Shown here piece after piece: positions 54,731 through 64,000 of a stretch of 64,000 bases of DNA. Within the stretch, counting starts at the first letter, position 1; the number at the start of each line of letters is the position of its first letter. A program made the position numbers and the translations under genes. A model generated the notes under the pieces. It saw only the letters and a list, made by a program, of their open reading frames with translations, did not search any database and was not told the origin of the DNA. The stretch lies in assembly GCA_964034945.1 (NCBI GenBank), contig OZ035961.1, positions 59,508,084-59,572,083 on the forward strand. Reading direction: 5' to 3'. Origin of the DNA: Chrysopilus asiliformis. Lineage: Eukaryota; Arthropoda; Insecta; Diptera; Rhagionidae.

Positions 54731-55091
54731 CAGGTATCCCCTGAGTTACGCGGAAAAAATTGTAGCAGTCCTCGAGTTACGCGGAACGATTTTGAAGCAA
54801 TTTTTATTATTTAATTAATTAAAAATTTATTTAATTAATTAAAAATTTATTTAATTAATTAAAAATTTATTTAATTAATTAAAAATTTATTTAAAAATGA
54901 AAAATTTGTTTAAAAATTAAAAATTAATTATTTAATTAATTATTTAAAACGAAAATATTGTAATTATAGATGAATGTAATTTATTTAAAAAAGATAATAG
55001 GCATGTATTGTTTTGCACTAATCCTGAGTCTCCAGTTACGCGGTTTCGAATTACGCTGGATCAATTAACCGCGTAACTCGAGGGATACCTG
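54731..55091. mobile_element. pogo/Tigger-like MITE in right arm
   Basis: Inverted partner of 54,086-54,405. Larger because an ATTTAATTAATTAAAA unit is repeated about four times (54,803-54,895). Confidence 0.7.
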
Positions 55092-55230
55092 TGTTATGTA
55101 CATAAAACATAAAAACCAATCGAAAATCAGTAAAATAAACACATTTTTCTTGTATTCGATTTTTTCGAAATTTTTTTAAAAATCAAAAACGCATTTACCC
55201 CCAACATTTATTTAGCGAATTTGTGTGGTA

Positions 55231-57325
55231 CAGTGTAACCTCGTTAGTTCGGATCAATTAAAACGGAGGTGATCCGTACTATCGAAATATCCGGATTACC
55301 GAAGAACTTTATTATATTGCTGTAAAAGTTACGAAACAGACTCCCAGTACATCCAAGAAATATATTTTATTGTTGAAGACAAGATATCATAAAAAAACAA
55401 AACTATTTATTAAAAAACTCAGTAATATTAGTTTGTTTTACAGTTTTTTTAGTTTGTAAAATGATTGCAGACTCCCTTAATCTCCTTATAGCAAGGGTGT
55501 CTTGTAATGTTGCTTGATTTTCTTCCGCCCATTGTAGACACACACTGAAGCTGTTGATGGCGTCTCCATGTTTAATACTACTTCTCATTTCAACCACTTC
55601 AAGACCTTGCTCTTCTTCGTTACACACGTCTTCTAGAGGCAACAAGTTTTCATCTCCATTGATCCATTCCTCTATCTCTACTTCTGTTAATTAATCCTCT
55701 GAAATAGTGTTCAACATAGTTGAAATATCTTCTACCTCGGATCGCAAGTTTTTCTGTAGTTCTGCTAAAGGTATTAAATCTTCAATATCGAATTCTTCAC
55801 CTTGAATATTGTCTTCTTGATTTCTTAGAATTTTTCTCCAACATTGCTCTATAACCGCTGCAGAGACTTTCTGCCAGGCGTTGTATAAAGAGCATACTGC
55901 ATCTTTGATGTTTATGTTTTTCAAACATCTCATAACGTCTTCTTCATTTGATGACATAATTTCTGCTAGCAGACTTTTTCGATAAAACAACTTTGTTATT
56001 CTTATCGCATTTTGATCTAACGGTTGAATTAGGGCAGTGCAGTTTGGTGGAAGAAACATTGCTATGAAATTTCCATCCTCACTCACCAACTCTTCTACTG
56101 ATGCGTGACTTGAAGCATTATCGATAAGCAACAATGCTTTTTTAGGGAAATTATTGGATTTTTGAAAAATCTGCACTTCTTTCATGAAGTGGTGATGAAA
56201 CCAATCTTTGAAAATGGATGCAGTCATCCAGGCATTTGAAGAGGATCTATAGATGACTGGAATTTCAGCATTTTTGAATGCTCTTGGATTTGCTGCCTTC
56301 CCTATTACTAGAGGTTTTAATTTATGTGTACCATTGGCATTTGTACAAAGTAGAAAAGTCACCCTCTCTTTGCTCGTTTTCCTTCCAGGAGCTGTTTTTT
56401 CATGTAGTCCAACAATCGTTCTTTCAGGAAGTAATTTCCAATACAATGCTGACTCGTCAGCGTTATAAATTTGATCGGCTGTCAGATTTAGATCTTTGAT
56501 CTTAGTTTCTAAAATTTCCAGAAATGGATCAACAGCATCCTGATTATTGGATAATATTTCACCACAAATTTTTAGTGATCGTAAGCCATGACGGGCTTTA
56601 AAATTGGCAATCCAGCCTCTGCTGGCTACAAAATTGTCTTTGCCATAAATTTGAACAAAAAGCTGCTTGGCCTTGGCTGCAATTATTTCATACGAAATGG
56701 GGATATGCCTAGATCGCTGAGTGAGGAACCATTCATGCAATCTTCTCTCCATTTCAACATACTCGGCTTTCCTTAGTGTTTTTCTGGAGCCTGGCCCGGT
56801 TATACAGTTTTCAATAAAGCTGTAAAAATACATCTAACTACTTAAAATACATAATGCTACCTCAGTTTCATTACCTCTTAATTGGTTCTCTGCTCTTTTT
56901 GATGTCCGATATGGTTGAAGTTCCTATTTGGAATTCTCTAGCTAATGCCTTACCGCTTTCTCCCCTGCCCAGTCTTTCCAAAATGGTGTTTTTGTCGGCC
57001 AGAGACAATGTTTTATGTGCTCTTTTCGGTGGCATTTTGAAATACACGAAATCACATGAAAAACCAAATGCAATGCCAAAAACAGGGATGACAGATGCCT
57101 ACCGAAGAAAAACCCTGTGGGCTCAAAATAGCTCCAAAATGGGGTGTGGAAACCCTGTATGTTTTCCTACGCCAGAAACATCTACGAAATTACTGTCATT
57201 CTGTGAATCCGGATTACCAAAATGGTTCAAATCCGGATTACAATGTACATAATGCAATGAATTAGCTTGTCCGAATTATTGAATAATTCGGATTACTGGG
57301 AGTCCGGACTAACAAGGTTGCACTG
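55231..57325 (-). mobile_element. Tigger (pogo, Tc1/mariner) transposon
   Basis: 2,095 bp. Ends CAGTGTAACCTCGTTAG and (complement) CAGTGCAACCTTGTTAG. TA target duplication at 55,229-55,230 and 57,326-57,327. The left arm of the fold-back element keeps the empty site (one TA at 53,947-53,948), confirming the edges. Encodes the transposase below. Confidence 0.95.
55403..57035 (-). pseudogene. Tigger transposase, two exons, one premature stop
   Basis: Exon 1 runs from an ATG at 57,035 to 56,875 and gives the basic start MPPKRAHK and an HTH (ILERLGRGESGKALAREFQI). A 55 bp GT..AG intron (56,820-56,874) follows, then exon 2 in phase. Exon 2 has a CENP-B-type second HTH (about residues 65-125) and a DDE domain: NADES (Asp near 174), LLIDNASSHA (Asp near 287) and QPLDQN (Asp near 321), the DD34D spacing of pogo elements. 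A TAA at 55,691-55,693 ends the frame after the catalytic core. The C-terminal tail, ending QTNITEFFNK, continues in the same frame to 55,403. One nonsense codon is the only break I see; the protein would lose about 95 residues. Confidence 0.9.
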
Positions 57326-58050
57326 TATAATGGTAGGTATTTACAGAAAAAAATTCAAAAGAAAAAAAAATGTCGTTCTCGAGATATTTTAAATTTTGTC
57401 ACTAAATTGAATTTTACAATATGACGGTGTGGGGGAGGGAGTCAGCAAATATTTTTTTGTGAAAAGGAAATTTAATTACCTTTCCAAAATGTTTAATATC
57501 ATCTCAATCGGTAAAGCCGTTCAAAAGTTACAAATTTTTTAAATTTTTGTCATGTCGATTTTTCGCCGACTTTGAAATCGCCCCCTCCGCCTACCGAACG
57601 TTATTCCCCCAAACAAAAAAATACGGGTCGATTTTTTTAGGTCCCTAACTACATCCGAATGAAAAAAGTTAAACAAAAGTGATTTCCAAGCTCCATACAA
57701 GTCGAGTTTGAGTTGGTGTAAAACTCACAAAAAAAATTTTTTTTTTCTAATCAAACCCCCATTTCCCCAAAACTATAATTCCGATCAAATTATTATAAAC
57801 GCCATTTTAAAGATTATGTCCTTAGCTTTTATTTGTAGTACTCAGCACGTCGATTGGTTAAATAGTTTTTGAAAAATTCGAACTAATACAAACACATTTC
57901 CCGATAATTTAAAAAGAGAAATTTCAATCCAATTTTGGGGACATCAAAATTCATTTTTGACCTATGGTTTCTTTTGCATTTTTTCTTAGAATTTAGTGTA
58001 GAATCAGAATATGCTATACCCTTTGGCCGAAAAAAAATCGACCCGCCCTA

Positions 58051-58325
58051 ATGCACACACATAAATAAGTATGTATTTCATTAGTAAGAGAGCGATATTT
58101 CGCTCCCAGCATTAAAGTTCTGTTCAGGGTTGTGACTTTTGATTTTCGAAATCGTAATAAATCGGCCGAAAAATAGTAGTAGAATCGATGAAATAGTAGT
58201 AAATTTATGTAAAACCTTCGTTATTATAAATATAACTAATTTGAACGAAAGACCAGAAATGGGAGCGTTTTGAACACTGTATGTATGATATTTATTTCAC
58301 ACTTCTTTTATCATAAACCAATTAT
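58051..58325 (+). repeat. Repeat D, right part
   Basis: Continues repeat D interrupted by the fold-back element; matches the complement of 33,800-34,040. Confidence 0.75.
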
Positions 58326-58327
58326 AA

Positions 58328-58612
58328 AAAAAAAAAATAAAAAAAAAATTTTAAAAAAAAGCTTTTATTAAAAAAAATGCACTAAAAAGAAAAAAATAAT
58401 TTTCTGGACGCTGTGTATCACAAATATAAAAGCTTTTAAAAAGCGAGATAAATGTTTATTTTATTGTTTTATGCTTTATCTCGCTTTTTAAAAGCTTTTA
58501 TATTTGTGATACACAGCGTCCAGAAAATTATTTTTTTCTTTTTAGTGCATTTTTTTTAATAAAAGCTTTTTTTAAAAATTTTTTTTTTATTTTTTTTTAT
58601 TTTGTTCTTTTT
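58328..58612. repeat. AT-rich palindrome, about 130 bp arms
   Basis: 58,328-58,460 faces its complement at 58,480-58,612 around a loop of about 20 bp. Each arm holds the TGCACTAAAAAG element end joined to GGACGCTGTGTATCAC. It should extrude readily. Confidence 0.9.
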
Positions 58613-58639
58613 AGTCTTCGAATATATAGCTTTACATTT

Positions 58640-59515
58640 GAGATGTCCTTACAGGCTTTTTAACTTGAGAATCGTATTCAGCGAACCCCAAAACCCGCAG
58701 AATATATTTTTTCCCGGAACAATTGAGAAAAAGGATAATCACGTTATCCTTACAGGACCTTCCATTATACTTACAGACTTTTTAATGACAGATTCGGATT
58801 CAGCGACCCCAAAAACCCCCAGGATAGATTTTTTTTCCGGAAAATTTGGAGAAAAGGGTAATCACGTTATCCTTACAGGACCTTCCGTTATCCTTACAGA
58901 CTTTTTAATGACAGATTCGGATTCAGCGACCCCAAAAACCCCCAGGATAGATTTTTTTCCGGAAAATTTGGAGAAAAGGATAATCACGTTATCCTTACAG
59001 GACCTTCCGTTATCCTTACAGAGTTTTTGATGACAGATTCGGATTCAGCGACCCCAAAAACCCCAGAATAGATTTTTTTCCGGAAAATTTGGAGAAAAGG
59101 ATAATCACGTTATCCTTACAGGACCTTCCGTTATCCTTACAGACTTTTTAATGACAGATTCGGATTCAGCGACCCCAAAAACCCCCAGAATAGATTTTTT
59201 TCCGGAAAATTTGGAGAAAAGGATAATCACGTTATCCTTACAGGACCTTCCGTTATACTTACAGACTTTTTAATGACAGATTCGGATTCAGCGACCCCAA
59301 AAACCCCCAGGATAGATTTTTTTTTCCGGAAAATTTGGAGAAAAGGGTAATCACGTTATCCTTACAGGACCTTCCGTTATCCTTACTGACTTTTTAATGA
59401 CAGATTCGGATTCAGCGACGCCAAAAACCCCCAGGATAGATTTTTTTCCGGAAAATTTGGAGAAAAGGATAATCACGTTATCCTTACAGGACCTTCCGTT
59501 ATCCTTATAAGGACG
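58640..59515 (-). repeat. 122 bp-type tandem repeat, inverted
   Basis: About seven units with AACGTTATCC..., CAGGACCTTCCGTTATCC and CAGATTCGGATTCAGCGACC. This is the complementary version of the Helitron minisatellite at 45.3 and 62.6 kb, with its own sub-variant (TCTATCCTGGGGG). Confidence 0.9.
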
Positions 59516-60219
59516 AAGTAGTGAAAATATTGTATTGTCATCGGACTTATATAAGTGTGCAAAATTTCAAGTCAATCGGACAAGTGGAAGTGGGTCAAAA
59601 TTGGGTTGCAAGATTTGATCTGACAAACAGACAAACAAACAAGATAGCGAGCTAAATAAAAGCTTTTAATAAAATTATTATACCCGTATGGTGAAACCGA
59701 ATATCTCAAAAACGGTGCATCTTATCAAAAAAGTTTAAGAACAAAAGTTATTTAGGATATGATTCTACATAGAACTCCCATACATCAAAATCCGATTGGA
59801 ATAAATTTAAAAAAAATCTAATTAGAAAGTTTGATTTCAAACTGGAATTTTGATATAACTATTCGCGGCTCACTTAAATCACCATACGGATTTTCAATAA
59901 TTGCCAGATTGGCAATTATAGCTTTTGTTATCTTTATATATAAAAATGAATATTTGTCTGTAATAATTTCTGTTTGTTTCCAAAAATCTCAAAAACTACC
60001 AGTCCGATTGAGTTCAAACTTTTACATAAAGTAGATTTTGAAGAGAGGATGGTTTGTGTATACAGTATGATGATTTTGCATTACTCCTCCCCCCGCCCTA
60101 TTCAGTTTCATCAAAAATAACTGTAAGAATTTAGAAACAATGTAAGAATTTATTTTTTAGTAGGCAACGATTTTATTTTGACATGTCGAGAAATTAAAAT
60201 CAAAAACTAATTCTATCAA
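59516..60219 (+). mobile_element. Retroelement-like tail, deleted DINE-like copy, Helitron 5' piece
   Basis: 59,516-59,670 has GTGCAAAATTTCAAGTCAATCGG and GAGCTAAATAAAAGCTTT, which look like the 3' tail of a non-LTR element (inference). 59,679-59,930 is a DINE-like copy whose middle is deleted (jump at about 59,699). 59,931-60,219 starts TATATATAAAAATGAATATTTG, a Helitron-style 5' start. Confidence 0.5.
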
Positions 60220-60255
60220 TCTATATATATATAAATGAATGTTTGTCTTTTTGTG

Positions 60256-60795
60256 TGGGTTTTGGGATGGTATTGATGGGTCTTCGGGTGGGTTTTGGGA
60301 TGGTGTTGATGAGTTTTCGGGTGGGTTTTGGGATATTGTTGAGGGGTCTTCGGGTGGGTTTTGGGATGGTGTTGATGAGTTTTCGGGTGGGTTTTGGGAT
60401 ATTGTTGAGGGGTCTTCGGGTGGGTTTTGGGATATTGTTGATGAGTTTTCGGGTGGGTTTTGGGATGGGGTTGAGGGGTCTTCGGGTGGGTTTTGGGATA
60501 TTGTTGAGGGGTCTTCGGGTGGGTTGTGGGATGGTGTTGAAGTGAGATCAATTGAATTGAAATGAGATCAAATGAGATCAAATGAGATGAAATGAGATGA
60601 AAGGAGATGATATGAGACGAAATGAGACGAAATGAGATCAATTGAATTGAAATGAGATCAAATGAGATGAAATGAGATCAAATGAGATGAAATGAGATCA
60701 AATGAGATGAAATGAGATTAAATGAGATTAAATGAGATTAAATGAGATGAAATGAGACGAAATGAGATGAAATGAGATCAAATGAGATGAAATGA
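60256..60795 (+). repeat. 33 bp and 10 bp minisatellites
   Basis: 60,256-60,535: about nine units of 33 bp (TTTTGGGATATTGTTGAGG type), open in several frames because 33 is divisible by 3. 60,541-60,795: about 25 units of AAATGAGATC/AAATGAGATG. Confidence 0.9.
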
Positions 60796-61341
60796 TACCC
60801 ACTGATATACCATTCCAATTCAAACGGTTGCACTTTCCAGTACGACTGGCATTTGCAATGACAATCAATGGGCGCGTTTATACCGGTGCTAAAGTGGCAG
60901 TTTTTGCAATGTAGCGCCGGTCTAAACGCATTCTACTTTAGCAATGCCTGCCAGTTGAGCAGTAGGTTTTTGGCGCTGTTAATTTTTAGCGCTGCTATTT
61001 TCGCTAAAAATTAGCGTATGAACGGAATTATATTCTGTCAGTGCTGTTTTAACCTCAGAATTGTGACATTTTGTATTTCGCACCGTTTGCGATGAGTTCC
61101 GCAGAGAAAATGCAGCAAAATCTCTGCAGATTGGCAGTGCGATCTTAGCACCGGAATAAACGCGCCCAATAAAGCGCAAGGCCAGTCGCCACAAGTTTGC
61201 GGAATTAACTTGGAAAATCCATGTTTTGCCCATGGACAGCTGTATGTAGCATGCTCACGCGTTGGCAAACCAAAAGATTTGTTCATTTACGCTCCACACA
61301 GCAGGACAAAGAATGTTGTCTATCCACTAGCATTCCAATAA
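60795..61341 (+). pseudogene. Helitron helicase C-terminus, interrupted
   Basis: Codons from 60,795 give FQFKRLHFPVRLAFAMTIN up to a 298 bp insertion. From 61,171 the frame continues KAQGQSPQVCGI, then LYVACSRVGKPKDLF, and ends at a TAA at 61,339-61,341. These are the last motifs of the PIF1-like helicase in RepHel proteins. Upstream coding sequence is replaced by minisatellites, so only about 80 codons survive. No stop or frameshift lies within them. Confidence 0.88.
60870..61167. mobile_element. 298 bp TIR element in the helicase remnant
   Basis: Ends GGGCGCGTTTATACCGGTGC and (complement) GGGCGCGTTTATTCCGGTGC. 3 bp duplication AAT at 60,867-60,869 and 61,168-61,170. Removing it restores the helicase frame exactly. 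Non-coding. Confidence 0.92.
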
Positions 61342-61609
61342 GTTTTTATTTCATTTTTATTACATTTAAAATTATATTTAAAAAAAATGTTTAAATAATG
61401 AAAACATAAATAATTTTATTTATCGTCAAAATTACAACTGTAACGAAAATTTTGGAAAGATATTGACATATTATACCACTGGCCAGATTCGAGGCCGAAG
61501 GCCGAGTAACAATCGAGGCCGTAGGCCGAGGAAGAAGTGGACGCGGAGGCCGAAGGCCGATGCGTGGGGCGGGGATGAACCGCGGAGCGGTTCGGGGCGG
61601 AGCCCCTAG

Positions 61610-62490
61610 TGTTTTAAATAAAAATTTGTTCCCTTAATTTCCTTTTCACTATAATTTCTTACTTAAATATCTATTGGCGATCGTTGTAGGCGGATCCACG
61701 TCTTCTGGCCGTCTCTACGAGACAGACACCTGCTTTTTGAGTTGACATGGGATTTAAATTGAGTTTTTAAATGAACTGCGTCAACTTTAAATTTACATGA
61801 ACACAGCTTGCAAAAAAGGAACACTCATTTTTGACGGCTTTAACTTCAAACGATTCACAATTTTTTATTAAATTTTCTGCTCTATTAAATAGAATAGACA
61901 TTTCGATTTATCCAACTATTTACATTAAATGTTTGAACTAGAATTTAATAAAGAACGGTACAAAAACTGCAGTTATAATATGCAACACATGGAGGCGTTA
62001 TTGCATAAGTGTGCAAAATTTAAGATATTTTTGACGTGTTTTTTGATGACTTTTCGGGTATGTAAATACCTGCTGTCACGTGTGTGTGTGTAAATACACT
62101 GCAATGCAACGAAAACAACAAAATTGTGGAGTATTACCAGTTGTGACTAATTTTGATTCTCAATTCTCAGGTTATGGTAATATATTCTTTGGAGGCTTTT
62201 TGTACGTAATATTTTCACTGGCCACAAGTTTTTTTAGACTTTAGCATGGAAATAATCAAAAAAATTGTTAATAATTATGTATATGAAAGCTGCTGAAATC
62301 GGGAAAAATTGTTGTTTTCTATAAAAACAACCAAAACTTGTTGTTTTTTTTCAAAACGACGAAAAATTGTTAAAAATTGTGATTTAACAATTTTCTTGTG
62401 ATTTGGAGGCCCTACTAATCACCATACGTGGCACAAAGGTTACGCTATTCTTGGAGTACGACAAAAGACTATAATTCGCAATATCCTATA
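61610..62490. other. Unassigned sequence with a conserved ~110 bp repeat
   Basis: 61,640-61,730 repeats 41,076-41,185 (includes CTTCTGGCCGTCTCTACGAG, which has a GTCTC-TAC-GAGAC hairpin). The rest is AT-rich with no coding or terminal signature. Confidence 0.45.
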
Positions 62491-64000
62491 TCTATATATA
62501 TAAAAATGGTAGTTTGTTGGTTGGTTGGTTGGTTGGTTGGTTTGTTGGTTTGAGATTACAAAACTCAAGAACTACTGGACCGATTTTTACGCGGTTTTTT
62601 GCAAAATGATGTGTGTTGCCAGGAGCAGGTTTTTAGCTATGTAGATTTGAAAAATTCGAAATGGAAGGTCCTTTAAGGATAACGGAAGTATCCTTTTTCC
62701 CATTTTTCTCCGGAAAAATTGCCATTATGGGGTTTTTGGGGTCGCTGATCACGAATCCGGTGTTGGAATTTCAAAATTCAAAACGGAAGGTCCTGTAAGG
62801 ATAACGCAAATATCCTTTTTCCCATTTTTCCCGGGAAAAACTGGCACCAGGGGGTTTTCGGGGTCGCTGATCACGAATCCGGTATTAGATTTTCAAAATT
62901 CGAAACGGAAGGTCCTGTAAGGATAATGAAAATATCCTTTTTCCCATTTTTCCCCGGAAAAATTGGCACTATGGGGTTTTTGGGGTCGCTGATCACGAAT
63001 CCGGTGTTGGAATTTCAAAATTCGAAACGGAAGGTCCTGTAAGGATAACGCAAATATCCTTTTTCTCATTTTTCTCCGGAAAAATTGCCATTATAGGGTT
63101 TTTGGGGTCGCTGATCACGAATATGGTGTTGGAATTTCAAAATTCGAAACGGAAGGTCCTGTAAGGATAACGCAAATATCCTTTTTCCCATTTTTTCCCG
63201 GAAAAATTGCCATTATGGGGTTTTTGGGGTCGCTGATCACGAATCCGGTTTTAGATTTTCAAAGTTCGAAACGGAAGGTCCTGTAAGGATAATACAAATA
63301 TCCTTTTTCCGATTTTTCGCCGGAAAAATTGGTATTATGGGGTTTTTGGGGTCGCTGATGACGAATCCGGTATTAGATTTTCAAAATTCGAAACGAAAGT
63401 TCCTGTAAAGATAAATATCCTTTTTCCCGTTTTTTCCCGGAAAAATCGGCATAAGGGGGTTTTTGGGGTCGCTGATCACGAACCCGGTATTAGATTTGCA
63501 AAATTTGAAACGGAAGTTCCTGAAAGGATAACGCAAATATCCGTTTTCCCCGGAAAAATTGGCATTATGTTTGGGATCGCTGATCACGAATCCGGTGTTG
63601 GAATTTCAAAATTCGAAACGGAAGGTCCTGTAAGGATAATGAAAATATCCTTTTCCCCATTTTTCCCCGGAAAAATTTGCATTATAGGGTTTTCGGGGTC
63701 GCTGATTACGAATCCGGTGTTTCAGTTTCAATAACTCTAACGAAAGGTCCTGTAAGTATTACGTTGATTTTTGAGTTTTTTAAGTTGATTTTTTGGTATT
63801 CTAAATCTATATGTGCAAAAATTAATAGACTCAAAAACTACTGGACCGATTTTTACTTGGTTCATTGTAAAATGATCTGCGTTGTCAGGAGCGAGGTTTT
63901 AGCTATGCTAGATTCTCAAAATTCGTAACGGAAGGTCCTGAAAGGATAACGCAAATATCCGTTTTTCCCGGGAGAAATCGGCATTAGGGGGTTTCCGGGG
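62491..64000 (+). mobile_element. Helitron 5' part with GTTG tract and 122 bp minisatellite
   Basis: 5' end TCTATATATATAAAAATGG near 62,490, a (GGTT)n tract (62,515-62,555), then the conserved AAACTCAAGAACTACTGGACC block. About nine units of 100-122 bp (62,640-63,720) follow, with GGAAGGTCCTGTAAGGAT and TCGCTGATCACGAATCC. A second ACTACTGGACCG block begins near 63,835. It continues beyond the window. Confidence 0.8.

Larger units (their letters stand above)
53270..58050. mobile_element. Fold-back hAT-type element with ~1.1 kb inverted arms
   Basis: Ends TAGGGCGGGTCGATTT and its complement. 8 bp target duplication ATGCACAC at 53,262-53,269 and 58,051-58,058; the paralogous repeat D copy at 34,040-34,070 shows one ATGCACAC. 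The left arm (53,270-54,408) is complementary to the right arm (54,728-58,050, less a Tigger insertion), with a 0.3 kb loop. Each arm includes a TIR element with CAGGTATCCC ends. No hAT transposase inside. Confidence 0.93.
60220..61609 (+). mobile_element. Helitron with helicase remnant and CTAG end
   Basis: Preceded by A. 5' end TCTATATATATATAAATG. 3' end GAACCGCGGAGCGGTTC, GGGGCGGAGCCCCTAG, followed by T. Order: 33 bp minisatellite, 10 bp minisatellite, helicase C-terminus (split by a 298 bp element), GGCCGAAGGCC palindromes, terminal hairpins. The coding remnant confirms that this end type belongs to true Helitrons. Confidence 0.88.

Noticed and set aside
60216..60641. 141-codon His/Pro/Lys-rich minus-strand frame
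   Set aside because: Falls on the 33 bp minisatellite; the repeated peptide reflects the period.

Overview
The window looks like repeat-rich nuclear DNA of an insect, probably a dipteran. The evidence is AT-rich sequence, short (~50 bp) GT-AG introns, a 17.6/297-like errantivirus with gag, pol and env, Tigger/pogo, PIF/Harbinger and hAT DNA transposons, Helitrons, and a mini-Helitron family with the layout of Drosophila DINE-1. I see no intact host gene, no rRNA gene and no functional tRNA gene. Nearly every base belongs to a mobile element, a fragment of one, or a satellite grown inside one. Most long reading frames between 5 and 21 kb are artefacts of repeats whose period keeps several frames open.

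Layout. 1-3.6 kb: 3' part of a decayed Ty3/gypsy element (mdg1/412-like pol plus one LTR), split by a 515 bp TIR transposon. 3.6-8.2 kb: a DINE-like fragment, Helitron pieces carrying degenerate tRNA-like modules, an 88 bp E-box minisatellite, and an inverted array of 18 bp repeats bounded by hAT-type termini. 8.2-23.5 kb: direct and inverted amplification of the same cassette. It includes a near-perfect palindrome with 4.6 kb arms (about 12,017-21,411, centre near 16,715). Shared insertions give an order of events: direct duplication, then DINE insertion into one copy, then inverted duplication, then a short conversion tract in one arm. 21,580-22,472 is a clean hAT element just outside the right arm.

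25.9-33.6 kb: an apparently intact errantivirus on the minus strand. It has identical 384 bp LTRs, a 4 bp target duplication, a Lys-type primer-binding site, a -1 frameshift site between gag and pol, and an env frame behind a splice acceptor. It sits inside a Helitron whose 3' end is at 33,784. 35.0-36.7 kb: two transposase relics, one a Pipsqueak-HTH/PHD-finger protein lacking its DDE core, the other a Harbinger transposase. 37.75-38.14 kb: a decayed WD40 gene fragment (Nup37-like) that keeps an intron. 42.2-44.15 kb: a second gypsy integrase fragment, split by two insertions. 44.15-49.25 kb: two head-to-tail Helitrons, the second carrying a hAT element with an 8 bp duplication, which itself carries a DINE-like copy.

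49.98-51.97 kb: another hAT element with a nested TIR element. 53.27-58.05 kb: a fold-back hAT-type element with long inverted arms, a 0.3 kb loop holding an exon-like segment, and a Tigger transposon inserted in one arm. 58.3-64 kb: palindromes and Helitron minisatellites. Among them is a Helitron (60,220-61,609) that still encodes the helicase C-terminus ahead of its CTAG end, and a 298 bp TIR element splits that helicase.

The genes do not form a pathway. The window is a record of nested transposition, array growth, inversion and gene conversion. All identifications come from reading the sequence; none was checked by database search.
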